Position numbers and translations under genes: made by a program. 64,000 nt of DNA, taken from NCBI RefSeq assembly GCF_010994095.1, contig NZ_WJYO01000004.1, forward strand, positions 186,001-250,000, read 5' to 3'. Of this stretch, positions 1-10,062 are shown one piece after another (position 1 is the stretch's first letter; every line of letters begins with the position of its first letter). Source of the DNA: Mumia xiangluensis. Lineage in GTDB: Bacteria > Actinomycetota > Actinomycetes > Propionibacteriales > Nocardioidaceae. A model generated the notes under the pieces. That model saw nothing but the letters and a program-made list of their open reading frames with translations, ran no database searches and was not told the DNA's origin.

Positions 1-867
1 GCCACCGACGGCCCGATGCCCCAGACGCGTGAGCACGTCCTGCTCGCCCGCCAGGTCGGCGTGCCGGCGATGGTCGTCGCCCTCAACAAGTGCGACATGG
101 TCGACGACGACGAGCTCATCGAGCTCGTCGAGCTCGAGGTCCGTGAGCTCCTCAGCGAGCAGGAGTTCGACGGCGACAACGCACCGGTCGTCCGCGTGGC
201 CGCCTTCCCGGCGCTCAACGGCGACGCCAAGTGGGGCGAGTCGATCCTCGAGCTGATGAACGCTGTCGACGAGTACATCCCCGAGCCCCCGCGTGAGACG
301 GACAAGCCGTTCCTCATGCCGGTCGAGGACGTCTTCACGATCACGGGTCGCGGTACGGTCATCACCGGCCGTATCGAGCGCGGCATCGTCAAGCTCAACG
401 ACACCGTCGACATCGTCGGCATCCGTACGGAGAAGCAGACCTCGACCGTCACCGGTATCGAGATGTTCCGCAAGCTCCTCGACGAGGGCCAGGCGGGCGA
501 GAACGTCGGCCTCCTGCTTCGTGGCACGAAGCGCGAGGACGTCGAGCGCGGCATGGTCGTCATCGCGCCGGGCACCACGACTCCCCACACGGAGTTCGAG
601 GGCCAGGTCTACATCCTGTCGAAGGAGGAGGGCGGCCGTCACACGCCGTTCTTCAACAACTACCGCCCGCAGTTCTACTTCCGCACCACGGACGTCACCG
701 GCGTCGTCACGCTGCCTGAGGGCACCGAGATGGTCATGCCGGGCGACAACACCGAGATGTCGGTTCAGCTGATCCAGCCGATCGCGATGGACGAGGGTCT
801 TCGTTTCGCGATCCGCGAGGGTGGTCGTACGGTCGGCGCTGGTCGCGTCACCAAGATCAACAAGTGA
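1..867 (+). CDS. tuf: Elongation factor Tu (5' end outside window)
   Basis: EF-Tu is the translational GTPase that delivers aminoacyl-tRNA to the ribosome. The reading frame is open from base 1, beginning [12 protein letters not shown], and encodes 288 residues. By comparison with full-length EF-Tu about 105 N-terminal residues are missing, including the P-loop and the DxPGH box. The NKCD guanine-specificity motif, the domain 2 block [13 protein letters not shown] and the domain 3 block [17 protein letters not shown] are all present, and the protein ends [10 protein letters not shown]. The G5 loop reads VAAFPAL where many EF-Tu proteins have VSALKAL. An internal ATG at base 16 is not the real start. 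It is normally the last gene of the rpsL-rpsG-fusA-tuf operon; here a strong hairpin follows it. Confidence 0.97.
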   Translation, partial: ATDGPMPQTREHVLLARQVGVPAMVVALNKCDMVDDDELIELVELEVRELLSEQEFDGDNAPVVRVAAFPALNGDAKWGESILELMNAVDEYIPEPPRETDKPFLMPVEDVFTITGRGTVITGRIERGIVKLNDTVDIVGIRTEKQTSTVTGIEMFRKLLDEGQAGENVGLLLRGTKREDVERGMVVIAPGTTTPHTEFEGQVYILSKEEGGRHTPFFNNYRPQFYFRTTDVTGVVTLPEGTEMVMPGDNTEMSVQLIQPIAMDEGLRFAIREGGRTVGAGRVTKINK

Positions 868-904
868 TCTGATCCCGGGTTCGTCCCGGGTCCGGTCTCT
901 GGCC

Positions 905-938
905 GAAGCCCCGTCCTGCACCTGCAGGGCGGGGCTTC
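905..938 (+). terminator. Hairpin terminator after tuf
   Basis: A 16-bp stem, GAAGCCCCGTCCTGCA pairing with TGCAGGGCGGGGCTTC, closes a 2-nt loop 38 bases after the tuf stop codon. There is one G-T pair. No long T tract follows, which is common for actinobacterial terminators. It probably separates the str operon from the accessory block downstream. Confidence 0.75.
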
Positions 939-1037
939 GTCGTACCCGCGCGGTCGCGACCTTGGCCCACGTGTGGCTCGCGTCCCAGTTCGCGAGGCTC
1001 GCCGCCGCGGCCGGGCGTACGGACGTATCGTGAATGC

Positions 1038-1949
1038 GTGGGACACGACCATGCGCACGGGACTCCGTCCGCCCAGCACCGCCCGCGTCTGGCGCTGGTG
1101 CTCGGCCTGACGGTGCTCGTCCTCGTGATCGAGGTCGTGGCCGCCGCGCTCACGGGGAGCCTCGCGCTCCTCGCCGACGCGGGGCACATGCTCAGCGACA
1201 CCTTCGGCCTCGCCATGGCCCTCGTCGCGGTGACCGTGGCCCAGCGGCAGGGGAGCCCGCGCCGTACGTTCGGCTACCACCGCTCGGAGATCCTCGCGGC
1301 GGGCCTCAACGGACTCGTGCTCCTCGTCCTGTGCGCCGTCGTCGCGGTCTCGGCGATCCGCCGACTCGGCGACGCGCCCGAGGTCGACTCGCCGTGGATG
1401 CTGGCCGCGGGCGCGCTGGGTCTCGCCGCCAACGTGGTCGGGCTGATCGTCCTGCGCCGGGGCGCCCAGGAGAGTCTCAACGTGCGCGGCGCGTACCTCG
1501 AGGTGCTGGGTGACGCGATCGGGTCGGTCGCGGTCATCGTCGCGGCCGTGGTGATCATGCTGACCGGCTGGTACGGCGCGGACGCGGTCGCCTCCCTCGC
1601 CATCGCCGCGCTCATCGCCCCGCGCGCGATCGGGCTGCTGCGGGAGGTCGCGGACGTGCTCCTGGAGTCGACGCCGCGTGGCCTCGACCTGGACGAGCTG
1701 CGGGCCCACATGCGTGAGGCCCCCGGGGTCCTGGACGTCCACGACCTGCACGTCTGGACTATCACGTCGGGGATGCCGGTGATGTCCGCCCACGTCGTGG
1801 TCGACGACGTCGTGCTGGAGGTCGACGCCGGCCACGGGGTCCTCGACCACTTGCGCAGCTGCCTGTCGGACCACTTCGACGTCGAGCACTCGACGTTCCA
1901 GCTCGAGCCCGCGAGCCACGCGGCTACCGAGCACCACACCCACCGCTGA
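1038..1949 (+). CDS. CDF family divalent cation exporter
   Basis: This is a 303-residue integral membrane protein of the cation diffusion facilitator family (CzcD/ZitB type), which exchanges protons for cytoplasmic Zn(II) or related ions. It has a short His-containing N-terminus (GHDHAHG), about six hydrophobic segments up to residue 205 and a cytoplasmic ferredoxin-like domain with DVHDLHVW. Transmembrane segment 2 carries the canonical DAGHMLSD (His50, Asp54). Segment 5 reads EVLGD, so the usual metal-binding His is Glu155 while Asp159 is kept. It ends in a His-rich tail (EHHTHR). The GTG start gives the expected family length. It stands alone on the plus strand and converges on the purine gene set. 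Confidence 0.88.
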   Translation: MGHDHAHGTPSAQHRPRLALVLGLTVLVLVIEVVAAALTGSLALLADAGHMLSDTFGLAMALVAVTVAQRQGSPRRTFGYHRSEILAAGLNGLVLLVLCAVVAVSAIRRLGDAPEVDSPWMLAAGALGLAANVVGLIVLRRGAQESLNVRGAYLEVLGDAIGSVAVIVAAVVIMLTGWYGADAVASLAIAALIAPRAIGLLREVADVLLESTPRGLDLDELRAHMREAPGVLDVHDLHVWTITSGMPVMSAHVVVDDVVLEVDAGHGVLDHLRSCLSDHFDVEHSTFQLEPASHAATEHHTHR

Positions 1950-1958
1950 CCCCCCGAG

Positions 1959-2076
1959 CGGTGAGTGGGGTCCCACCCGAGCCGTACGGGGTGGGACCAG
2001 AGTCACCGCGGGGCGTACGGGGTGGGACCAGAGTCACCGCCGGGCGTGCGGGGTGGGACCACACTCACCGCGGGGC
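1959..2076. repeat. Three tandem 31-bp repeats with an inverted half-copy; alternative-hairpin terminator candidate
   Basis: Three head-to-tail 31-bp units lie at 1984-2014, 2015-2045 and 2046-2076. Each has the core GGGGTGGGACC followed by an ACTCACC- or AGTCACC-like segment. A single inverted copy at 1959-1978 (CGGTGAGTGGGGTCCCACCC) matches the reverse complement of bases 2051-2070 at 19 of 20 positions, and the other two units less well. One left arm can therefore pair with any of three right arms. The array sits between convergent genes and its last unit overlaps the stop codon of the Mo-enzyme gene, so bidirectional termination is the simplest role. It could also be a slipped-strand expansion of a terminator arm. 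Confidence 0.8.
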
Positions 2077-4686
2077 GTCGGTGGCCGCCCGCCACACGCG
2101 GTCCCGCGACATCGGCAGGTCGGTGACGCGGACGCCGATGGCGTCGCGTACGGCGTTGGCGAGGGCGGCGGCGACCGGGTTGTAGGGGGACTCGCTCATC
2201 GACTTCGCGCCGTACGGGCCGATGCGGTCGGACGTGGACGCGAAGAGGACCTCGGTCTCCGGGACGTCCACGATCTGGGGGACGTGGTAGGTCCGCAGGA
2301 CGGGCGTCCGCACCACCCCCGCGGCGTCGACGACCACCTGCTCGAACAGCGCCGTCCCGATCCCCTGAGCGACGCCGCCCTCGACCTGTCCGCGGCACTG
2401 CTCGGGGTTGACGACGACACCGGCATCGGCGGCCTGGACCGAACGCAGGATCCGCACCTCGCCGGACCCGACGTCCACCGCGACGGCGAAGGCGTGCACG
2501 TTGAAGGCGATCGAGCGGGGCGAGCCGTCCGCGGTCCCCGTGCCGACCAGTCCGGTGATCGACTCTCCCGCCTCCTCGGCGTGGCGCACGCGGCGGGCGA
2601 GGTCGTCCGCGGCCGCAGCCAGCGCCGTACCGGTGACGACCAGACCGGTCGACCCGAACGCACCGGTGTCGTGGTGGACACCGCGTGTCGACCCTGCCAC
2701 CAGCCGGACCCGGTCGGTCGTCGTGCCGAGTGCTTGCGCGACGAGCTGCACGTAGGCGGTGGCGGAGCCGTTGCCGAACTCGGCGGAGCCGACCACGGCC
2801 TCGAAGGTCCCGTCCGCGAGCGCACGCACCTCGGCCTCGGCATGGTGCCCGCGGGGCGGGATGGTGTCGATCATCGCCAGGGCCATGCCGGTGCCGGTGC
2901 GCCACTGCGGGCCGTCCGGCACCGGGGCGACGTCGCGTCCCACCGCCTCGCGGGCCAGGATCAGGCACTCGAGCGCGCCGTGGCTGCCGTACTCGACGTC
3001 GTCCGGCTCGGTCGAGTACGACACCATCGGGTCGCCGGGGAGGACCACGTTGCGGGCGCGCAGGTCGTACGGGTCGACCCCCGCGGCCCGCGCGAGCTCG
3101 TCGAGCGCCTGCTCGATCGCGAACACGAGCTGTCCCAGGCCGTAGCCGCGGAACGCGCCCGACGGCACCGTGTTGGTGTAGACCGACTCGGCGCGGACCC
3201 GCTTGTTGGGGCAGCGGTACGCCGCGACCGACTCGTTGCAGCCGTGGAAGAGGACCCCCGGCGCATGGTTGCCGTACGCGCCGGTGTCGGCGAGCACCTC
3301 GACGTCGAGCGCGGTCAGGATCCCTGCGCCGTCGACCCCCGCGCGGACGCGGATGCGCATGGGGTGGCGGACGGTCGTGGCCGTCAGCTGCTCCGTACGG
3401 CTGAGCTCCAGCTGCACGGGACGCCCGGTACGCAGCACCGCGAGGCCGACGAGGTCCTCGACGAGCATCTCCTGCTTCGCGCCGAACCCGCCGCCGACCC
3501 GACTTGTGACCACCTCGACGCGGTCGCGGGGGAGTCCGAGGACCAGAGCGAGCTCGTCGCGGACGAGGTACGGCACCTGGCTGCTCGTGCGGATCACCAG
3601 GCCGCCGTCGTCGGCGAGCCAGCCGACCGCACCATGGGTCTCGAGGTGGCTGGCCTGGATGCGCGCGGTCGTGAAGACGGCGTCGTAGGTGTGCGCGGCG
3701 GCATCGAGGCCCGCTGTGACCGACCCGGTCTCGGCGTCGATCGTCGCCACGACGTTGCGGCCGGGGTCCGCGATGCCGGACTCCGGACCCTTGTCCGCGT
3801 GCAGCAGCGGCGCCCCCGGGGCACGAGCGCCGTCGGGATCGGTCACGGCCGGCAGTGGTTCGTACGTGACCTGGACCAGGGCGACCGCACGGGCAGCCTG
3901 CGCGGGGGTCTCCGCGACGACGACCGCGACCCGCTGGCCGACGAAGCGTACGACGCGGTCCAGGATCCGGGTGTCGCGCGGGTCGTCGTCGCGGGAGTGG
4001 TGACGCGCGGTCGAGAACAAGACGTCGGGCGCGTCGTCGGCGGTGAGGACGGCGACGACCCCGGCGGAGGCGAGGGCGCCCGCGGTCTCGACCCGTACGA
4101 CCCGGGCGTGCGCGTGCGGTGACCGGACGATCGCCGCGTGGAGGGTTCCGTCGGGCGGTTCGTCGAGCGTGAACCGTTGGCGGCCCCGCACGATCGCACG
4201 GCCCGCGGGTGCGGCGACGCTGTGCCCGAGCGGCGCGGCGAGCGCCTCGGTCTCGACGTTCCGCCTGCCCGCCAGCGCGTCGCGGACCGAGCGGTAGCCC
4301 GTGCAGCGGCACAGGTTCCCCTTGAGCAGCCGGTCGACGTCCTCGGCGTCGTCGGGAGCGAGGCAGCTGGCCGTCACGACCATGCCCGACGTGCAGAACC
4401 CGCACTGGAACCCCTGTGCCTGGAGGAACCGGCGCGCCGTGTCGTCGGTCGTGTCACCGGGGGAGAGACCCGCGGCGGTGATGACGTCGTGGCCCGGGAC
4501 GCGCACCGCCGGAATGAGGCACGAGTGGACCGGCACGCCGTCGAGCAGGACGCTGCAGGCGCCGCAGTCCCCGGCATCGCAGCCCTTGCGGACGTCGAAC
4601 GCGCCGGCCTCCCGCAGGTAGGTGCGCAGGCACTGCCCGGGACGTGGCGTCGCGGCGACCGCGACCCCGTTCACCGTGACGGCCAT
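2065..4686 (-). CDS. Xanthine dehydrogenase-type molybdoenzyme, fused 2Fe-2S and Mo-cofactor subunits
   Basis: The protein has 873 residues. Residues 1-145 are the two-domain 2Fe-2S subunit, with a plant-type cluster motif (Cys36, Cys41, Cys44, Cys56) and a second cluster motif (Cys95, Cys98, Cys126, Cys128). Residues from about 160 to the end form the molybdopterin-binding subunit of the xanthine dehydrogenase/aldehyde oxidase family, with GGGFGAKQE and GAFRGYG blocks. The two are often separate genes; here they are one polypeptide, as in Desulfovibrio aldehyde oxidoreductase. The FAD subunit is the adjacent gene, whose 3' end overlaps this start by 16 bp. The neighbouring guanine deaminase suggests xanthine as substrate, but sequence alone cannot exclude another purine or an aldehyde. 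No xdhC-like maturation gene is seen here. Confidence 0.9.
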   Translation of the reverse strand: MAVTVNGVAVAATPRPGQCLRTYLREAGAFDVRKGCDAGDCGACSVLLDGVPVHSCLIPAVRVPGHDVITAAGLSPGDTTDDTARRFLQAQGFQCGFCTSGMVVTASCLAPDDAEDVDRLLKGNLCRCTGYRSVRDALAGRRNVETEALAAPLGHSVAAPAGRAIVRGRQRFTLDEPPDGTLHAAIVRSPHAHARVVRVETAGALASAGVVAVLTADDAPDVLFSTARHHSRDDDPRDTRILDRVVRFVGQRVAVVVAETPAQAARAVALVQVTYEPLPAVTDPDGARAPGAPLLHADKGPESGIADPGRNVVATIDAETGSVTAGLDAAAHTYDAVFTTARIQASHLETHGAVGWLADDGGLVIRTSSQVPYLVRDELALVLGLPRDRVEVVTSRVGGGFGAKQEMLVEDLVGLAVLRTGRPVQLELSRTEQLTATTVRHPMRIRVRAGVDGAGILTALDVEVLADTGAYGNHAPGVLFHGCNESVAAYRCPNKRVRAESVYTNTVPSGAFRGYGLGQLVFAIEQALDELARAAGVDPYDLRARNVVLPGDPMVSYSTEPDDVEYGSHGALECLILAREAVGRDVAPVPDGPQWRTGTGMALAMIDTIPPRGHHAEAEVRALADGTFEAVVGSAEFGNGSATAYVQLVAQALGTTTDRVRLVAGSTRGVHHDTGAFGSTGLVVTGTALAAAADDLARRVRHAEEAGESITGLVGTGTADGSPRSIAFNVHAFAVAVDVGSGEVRILRSVQAADAGVVVNPEQCRGQVEGGVAQGIGTALFEQVVVDAAGVVRTPVLRTYHVPQIVDVPETEVLFASTSDRIGPYGAKSMSESPYNPVAAALANAVRDAIGVRVTDLPMSRDRVWRAATDAPR

Positions 4687-5576
4687 CGCAGCACCCCGAT
4701 CCCGGCCAGCACCTCGAGCCCGAGCCGATGGGTCTGCGCTCGCCGCCAGTCCGCCGCGCCGTGCACGTCGTCGAGCCAGGTCGACGCGCCGATCGCGTGG
4801 TCGAGGGCTGCGTGCCAGTCGTCCGCCGCGACGCGGGCGGGCAGCACGACGGCGTACGGGCGCGGGGTCGCGGCGGTGACGGTGATGATCGCGACGTCCC
4901 TGCCCGTCGACTCGTCGGTGGCCGACCGTGCGACCACGACGGAGGCCGACCGCCCACGCGACGAGAGCGACGCGCGACCGAACGCCACCGGCGCCGTCAG
5001 CGCCGAGATCGGCACCCGGAACGAACGGACGACGTCACCGGGGGAGAGCAGCGTCTCTGCCTCACCGATGACGAGGTCGGCGACCGGGACCTCGTAGGTC
5101 GACAGGTCCCTGCGCCAGACCGTCGCGGTGCCGCCGAGCCCACTCAGCAACGACGTCATGGCCCCAGCGGGGAGTCCGAGGCACACGTTGCCCCCGACGG
5201 TCGCGAGGTGCCAGATCTTGAACGACGCGACGAGGGCGTCGACGGCCTGCCGGACCACCGCGCCCAGCGTCCAACCCGGTGGGAAGGCGTACGCCGGCGC
5301 GACGCGTCGGGCGCTGCCGCGCAGCAGCGGAGCGGGGTCGCCGGCGGCGGCGGCGAGCGTGGCGAGCGTGCAGGTGGCTGCGATCTCGAGGCCGTCGTCG
5401 TCCACCACCAGCGGCGCCCAGCCGAGTCCGGTGACGTCGACGAGGCGTCGTACGGACGGCTGGGGCTCGGAGAAGAGGAAGGTGCCACCCGCGAGTACGG
5501 CGTCGCCGGGGCGCCAGTCCGCGAGCTCCCGGCGGGTGCCGGGGGTGGTCACCGACCGCACGTCGACGAGATCCAT
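4671..5576 (-). CDS. FAD-binding subunit of xanthine dehydrogenase-type enzyme
   Basis: This 301-residue protein belongs to the CoxM/XdhB-type FAD-binding family. The FAD contacts VLAGGTFLF near residue 30 and [13 protein letters not shown] near residue 140 are visible, followed by the CO dehydrogenase flavoprotein C-terminal domain. It should pass electrons from the 2Fe-2S clusters of the fused subunit to NAD+ or another acceptor. The ATG at 5576 (MDLVDVRSV) was chosen because the longer open frame upstream runs through the deaminase gene in another frame and looks like a shadow. It lies 11 bp after guaD and overlaps the next gene by 16 bp, so the three genes form one transcription unit on the minus strand. 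Confidence 0.88.
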   Translation of the reverse strand: MDLVDVRSVTTPGTRRELADWRPGDAVLAGGTFLFSEPQPSVRRLVDVTGLGWAPLVVDDDGLEIAATCTLATLAAAAGDPAPLLRGSARRVAPAYAFPPGWTLGAVVRQAVDALVASFKIWHLATVGGNVCLGLPAGAMTSLLSGLGGTATVWRRDLSTYEVPVADLVIGEAETLLSPGDVVRSFRVPISALTAPVAFGRASLSSRGRSASVVVARSATDESTGRDVAIITVTAATPRPYAVVLPARVAADDWHAALDHAIGASTWLDDVHGAADWRRAQTHRLGLEVLAGIGVLRWPSR

Positions 5577-5587
5577 CGTGGCCGCTC

Positions 5588-6088
5588 TCAGTACTCGACC
5601 CGCGAGCCGTGCGCGCGCCAGGCGTCGAAGGGCGCGGTCCGGGAACGGAGCGGGATCGCGTGCACCGGCTGGGGCCAGGACTCGCGGGGTGAGGTGAACC
5701 GCTCGTGGAAGGCGCGGTCGTCGAACCCGACCCGCGCGGCGTCGTCGCGGTCGGCGGCGTAGTAGATCGCGTCCACGCGTGCCCACATCGCGGCGGCGAG
5801 GCACATCGGGCAGGGCTCGCAGGAGGCGTACAGGACGGCGCCGCCGAGTGCGAACGTCCCGAGCTCGGCGCACGCACGGCGGATCGCGGTGACCTCGGCG
5901 TGCGCGGTCGGGTCGTGGGTGGCCGTCACCTGGTTGACGCCTTCGGCGACCACGATCCCGTCGACGACGACGAGCGCCCCGAACGGCCCGCCACCCGCGT
6001 CCACGTTGGCGGTCGCCAGTCCGACGGCGCGCTCGAGGTGGAAGGCGTGCGCGTCTGCGGCGGCGGGTGCGGGGTCGTGGTCGTCCAT
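5588..6088 (-). CDS. guaD: Guanine deaminase-like nucleoside/nucleobase deaminase
   Basis: This is a 166-residue zinc-dependent deaminase of the CMP/dCMP deaminase superfamily. The HAE motif (His63) and the PCPMC motif (Cys93, Cys96) supply the zinc ligands and the proton shuttle. Length and the GGGPFGALVV start resemble Bacillus-type guanine deaminase, which converts guanine to xanthine. The downstream molybdoenzyme genes would then oxidise xanthine to urate, so the operon reads as guanine catabolism. The start at 6088 is supported by a GGAGG ribosome-binding site just upstream; the longer open frame (to 6406) runs into the rpsJ leader. tRNA adenosine deaminase activity is less likely given the context. 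Confidence 0.82.
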   Translation of the reverse strand: MDDHDPAPAAADAHAFHLERAVGLATANVDAGGGPFGALVVVDGIVVAEGVNQVTATHDPTAHAEVTAIRRACAELGTFALGGAVLYASCEPCPMCLAAAMWARVDAIYYAADRDDAARVGFDDRAFHERFTSPRESWPQPVHAIPLRSRTAPFDAWRAHGSRVEY

Positions 6089-6501
6089 GGTGCCTCCGTT
6101 CGGTACCTCCAGACTGCCCCTCGGAGGGCTCTCCCGCCTGGTTCTAGGCATTTGGCGGGATTCGGTAGCCTGGAGCAGTTCAGGTGAGACAGGTCTCGCC
6201 CCCCGATTTGGCATTACGGGGTGGTGTCTGTCAGACTTGGAAAGTTGCTTCGGCGTAGTCTGCCTTTCTTCCGAGCGGAGATCGGTGTGGCAGCGCCTGG
6301 CTGGAGACAGGGCAGGCACATCCCGCAGGGATGGGCGGCGGTCTCGGGCCCAACCATCAAACTCCAGAGGTGTGACGAACTCGCGCGCGCAACGTGCCCG
6401 CGACACGCCCGACCTCGGGGGTCGAAGGAAAGCAACGCTCTTCCTCGAAACCCCGAGGTGGAGAGACCGAGGCAGTACGAAGAGAAGGACGAAGCGAGAG
6501 C
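6089..6501. promoter_or_regulatory. Divergent intergenic region: guaD promoter side and S10-operon leader
   Basis: These 413 bp separate guaD (minus) from rpsJ (plus) and hold no convincing gene. The half near rpsJ is expected to contain the promoter and 5' leader of the S10 operon. A -35-like TTGGCA at 6208-6213 lies 17 bp upstream of a poor -10 candidate (6231-6236), so no promoter is called with confidence. The leader-proximal part contains the stem-loop listed separately at 6413-6458. Short polypurine stretches (agaagag, aaggacgaag) immediately precede rpsJ and provide its ribosome-binding site. Confidence 0.5.
6413..6458 (+). promoter_or_regulatory. Stem-loop in the rpsJ leader
   Basis: CCTCGGGG (6413-6420) pairs with CCCCGAGG (6451-6458). 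The pairing continues inward as TCGAAGGAA against TTCCTCGA with one bulge, leaving a 10-nt loop. It lies 43 bases before the rpsJ start and is not followed by a T tract, so a regulatory or processing role in the S10 leader is more likely than termination. A known ribosomal-protein binding motif was not recognised. Confidence 0.5.
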
Positions 6502-6810
6502 ATGGCGGGACAGAAGATCCGCATCAGGCTCAAGGCCTATGACCACGAGGTGATCGACACCTCGGCGCGCAAGATCGTCGACACCGTCACGCGTACGGGT
6601 GCGACGGTCGCTGGCCCGGTGCCTCTGCCGACGGAGAAGAACGTGTACTGCGTCATTCGTTCGCCGCACAAGTACAAGGACAGCCGCGAACACTTCGAGA
6701 TGCGCACCCACAAGCGCCTCATCGACATCATCGACCCCACGCCGAAGACCGTCGACTCGCTCATGCGCCTCGACCTCCCCGCCGGCGTCGACATCGAGAT
6801 CAAGCTCTGA
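6502..6810 (+). CDS. rpsJ: 30S ribosomal protein S10
   Basis: S10 has 102 residues ([19 protein letters not shown]...), full family length. It sits in the head of the 30S subunit and in its free form is also the NusE partner in transcription antitermination. The start at 6502 gives the conserved N-terminus; the open frame continues upstream to 6394 but that part has no ribosomal protein similarity. First gene of the S10 operon, 13 bp before rplC. Confidence 0.98.
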   Translation: MAGQKIRIRLKAYDHEVIDTSARKIVDTVTRTGATVAGPVPLPTEKNVYCVIRSPHKYKDSREHFEMRTHKRLIDIIDPTPKTVDSLMRLDLPAGVDIEIKL

Positions 6811-6823
6811 GGAACGATCGCTG

Positions 6824-7483
6824 ATGAGCAACCAGAAGGCACCCGTCGGGCTGCTCGGGCGCAAGCTCGGCATGACCCAGACGTGGGACGAGAACAACCG
6901 CGTGGTTCCGGTCACCGTGATCGCTGCCGACACCAACGTCGTCACGCAGATCCGGACCGCTGAGACCGACGGCTACACGGCCGTCCAGATCGGTTTCGGC
7001 GAGATCGACCCGCGCAAGGTCAACAAGCCGCAGGCCGGTCACTTCGACAAGGCCAGCGTCACCCCGCGCCGCCACCTCGCGGAGATCCGCACCGAGGCGA
7101 TCGCCGACTACGAGCTCGGCCAGGCCGTCAGCCCCGAGGTCTTCGCGGCCGGCGACTTCGTCGACGTGACGGGCACGAGCAAGGGCAAGGGCTTCGCCGG
7201 CGTCATGAAGCGTCACGGCTTCGCCGGCGTGAGCGCCTCGCACGGCGCGCACCGCAACCACCGCAAGCCGGGTTCGATCGGCGGCTGCGCCACGCCGGGC
7301 CGCGTGTTCAAGGGCCTCCGCATGGCGGGCCACATGGGCACCGACCGCGTCACCGCGCAGAGCCTCACGGTTCACGCCGTCGACGCCGAGAAGGGCCTCA
7401 TCCTCATCAAGGGTGCGGTTCCCGGTCCCAAGGGCGGCATCGTCATGATCCGCACCGGCGCCAAGAAGGGAGCCGTGAAGTGA
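6824..7483 (+). CDS. rplC: 50S ribosomal protein L3
   Basis: L3 has 219 residues. It starts [14 protein letters not shown] and contains the conserved central extension [13 protein letters not shown] with [13 protein letters not shown], which reaches toward the peptidyl transferase centre. It is an early-assembly protein of 23S rRNA. ATG 6824 is preferred over upstream in-frame codons, which overlap rpsJ. The stop codon overlaps the rplD start (GTGA), indicating translational coupling. Confidence 0.98.
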   Translation: MSNQKAPVGLLGRKLGMTQTWDENNRVVPVTVIAADTNVVTQIRTAETDGYTAVQIGFGEIDPRKVNKPQAGHFDKASVTPRRHLAEIRTEAIADYELGQAVSPEVFAAGDFVDVTGTSKGKGFAGVMKRHGFAGVSASHGAHRNHRKPGSIGGCATPGRVFKGLRMAGHMGTDRVTAQSLTVHAVDAEKGLILIKGAVPGPKGGIVMIRTGAKKGAVK

Positions 7484-8139
7484 CCGCCACCGTCATCGAC
7501 GTCGACCTCCCCAAGGACATCTTCGACGTCCAGGTCAACATCCCGCTGATCCACCAGGTCGTCGTCGCCCAGCTCGCTGCCGCGCGCCAGGGCACCCACG
7601 ACACCAAGTCCCGCGGCGAGGTCGCCGGCGGCGGCCGCAAGCCGTACCGCCAGAAGGGCACCGGCCGCGCTCGCCAGGGCTCGATCCGCGCACCCCAGTT
7701 CACCGGTGGTGGCGTGGTGCACGGTCCGACCCCGCGCAGCTACGACCAGCGCACCCCCAAGAAGATGAAGGCCGCCGCGCTCCGTGGCGCCCTCACCGAC
7801 CGGGCTCGCAACGGTCGCCTGCACGTCGTCGAGTCCCTCGTCACCGGCGAGACCCCCTCGACGAAGGCTGCCGTCGCCGCGCTCCGCGCCATCAGCGCCC
7901 GCCCGCGCGTGCTGGTCGTCGTGGAGTCGACCGACGAGGTCACGGTGAAGAGCCTGCGCAACGTCGCCGGCACGCACCTGATCGAGCTGGCGCAGCTCAA
8001 CACGTACGACGTCCTGCTCAGCGACGACGTGGTCTTCACCAAGGCCGCGTTCGACGCCTTCGTCGCGCTCCGCTCCAGCGGTGACGCCGAGACGGTCAAG
8101 CTGAGCGAGGCTGCTACCGCTAAGGACGGTGACAAGTGA
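7480..8139 (+). CDS. rplD: 50S ribosomal protein L4
   Basis: L4 has 219 residues, with the conserved extended loop [24 protein letters not shown] that lines the exit tunnel. In E. coli L4 also represses its own operon through the S10 leader; whether that happens here is not shown by the sequence. The GTG start overlaps the rplC stop by 4 bp, and the stop in turn overlaps the rplW start. Confidence 0.98.
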   Translation: MTATVIDVDLPKDIFDVQVNIPLIHQVVVAQLAAARQGTHDTKSRGEVAGGGRKPYRQKGTGRARQGSIRAPQFTGGGVVHGPTPRSYDQRTPKKMKAAALRGALTDRARNGRLHVVESLVTGETPSTKAAVAALRAISARPRVLVVVESTDEVTVKSLRNVAGTHLIELAQLNTYDVLLSDDVVFTKAAFDAFVALRSSGDAETVKLSEAATAKDGDK

Positions 8140-8441
8140 GCACGCTGCAGAAGGATCCCCGCGACATCCTGCTCGCGCCGGTCGTGAGCGAGAAGAGCTA
8201 CGGCCTGCTCGACGAGAACAAGTACACGTTCATCGTCCGGCCCGACGCGAACAAGACCGAGATCAAGATCGCCGTGGAGAAGGTCTTCGGCGTCACGGTC
8301 ACCGCGGTGAACACGCAGAACCGCAAGGGCAAGACGCGTCGTACGCGCAACGGCCTCGGCAAGCGCGCCGACGTCAAGCGGGCGATCGTGAGCGTCGCCC
8401 CGGGTCAGAGCATCGACATCTTCGCTGCGCCGGGCGCCTGA
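8136..8441 (+). CDS. rplW: 50S ribosomal protein L23
   Basis: L23 has 101 residues ([19 protein letters not shown]...). It lies at the tunnel exit of the 50S subunit and docks trigger factor and SRP. The internal [20 protein letters not shown] block is characteristic. The GTG start overlaps the rplD stop by 4 bp. A 19-bp gap with an AGGA-type ribosome-binding site separates it from rplB. Confidence 0.98.
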   Translation: MSTLQKDPRDILLAPVVSEKSYGLLDENKYTFIVRPDANKTEIKIAVEKVFGVTVTAVNTQNRKGKTRRTRNGLGKRADVKRAIVSVAPGQSIDIFAAPGA

Positions 8442-8460
8442 GAACGAGGACTGAGCACCT

Positions 8461-9291
<831 letters not shown>

Positions 9292-9304
9292 GGAAGAACC
9301 TGAC

Positions 9305-9586
9305 ATGCCACGCAGTTTGAAGAAGGGGCCGTTCGTCGACGACCACCTGATGAAGAAGGTCGAGGCTCAGAACGAGGCCGGCACGCACTCCGTCATCAAG
9401 ACGTGGTCGCGCCGCTCGATGATCCTCCCGTCGTTCATCGGTCACACCATCGCGGTGCACGACGGACGCAAGCACGTGCCGGTCTTCGTGACCGACGCGA
9501 TGGTCGGGCACAAGCTCGGCGAGTTCGCGCCGACGCGTACCTTCCGCGGACACGTCAAGGACGACCGTAAGAGCCGCCGCCGCTGA
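9305..9586 (+). CDS. rpsS: 30S ribosomal protein S19
   Basis: S19 has 93 residues ([19 protein letters not shown]...). It forms part of the 30S head with S13. The conserved [37 protein letters not shown] region is present but described here only by its ends: it spans roughly residues 39-77. Complete, ordinary length, in the standard S10-operon position. Confidence 0.98.
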   Translation: MPRSLKKGPFVDDHLMKKVEAQNEAGTHSVIKTWSRRSMILPSFIGHTIAVHDGRKHVPVFVTDAMVGHKLGEFAPTRTFRGHVKDDRKSRRR

Positions 9587-9615
9587 CGCGGGCGACAACC
9601 AAGGGAAGAGTTCAG

Positions 9616-10062
9616 ATGAGCACATTGGAGCGTAAGGGCGTCAGCGCCCGACGTGAGAGCCTGCTCGGCGACGAGCCCGGTGCTTTCGCGGTCGCACGCT
9701 TCGTCCGCGTCACGCCGCAGAAGGCGCGCCGGGTCGTCGACATGGTCCGCGGCCTGCAGGTGGACGAGGCACTGCCGCTGCTGCAGTTCGCACCGCAGGC
9801 AGCAGCCGAGAACGTGTACAAGCTGGTGGCGAGCGCCGCCGCGAACGCCGAGACCACTGAGGGTCTCGACCGGTCGTCGCTGATCATCTCGGCCGCCAGG
9901 GTCGACGAGGGTCCGACGATGAAGCGTTGGCGTCCGCGCGCTCGTGGTGCGGCCAACCGCATCCTCAAGCGCACCAGCCACATCACCGTCGTCGTGCAGC
10001 CGCGTGACGCGGTGGCGCAGAGCCGAACAAGCAAGGCCAACAAGAAGGGTGGGAACCGCTAG
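9616..10062 (+). CDS. rplV: 50S ribosomal protein L22
   Basis: L22 has 148 residues. The globular core is preceded by about 25 extra N-terminal residues ([18 protein letters not shown]...) before the usual [18 protein letters not shown], and a basic Ser/Lys-rich tail follows. The beta-hairpin [18 protein letters not shown] lines the exit tunnel, where macrolide-affecting changes occur in other species; it looks normal here. The stop shares one base with the rpsC GTG start. Confidence 0.97.
   Translation: MSTLERKGVSARRESLLGDEPGAFAVARFVRVTPQKARRVVDMVRGLQVDEALPLLQFAPQAAAENVYKLVASAAANAETTEGLDRSSLIISAARVDEGPTMKRWRPRARGAANRILKRTSHITVVVQPRDAVAQSRTSKANKKGGNR

Noticed and set aside
2003-4405. 800-residue minus-strand frame over the molybdoenzyme gene
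   Set aside because: Low-complexity Arg/Pro/Gly composition; the other minus-strand frame encodes clear 2Fe-2S and Mo domains.
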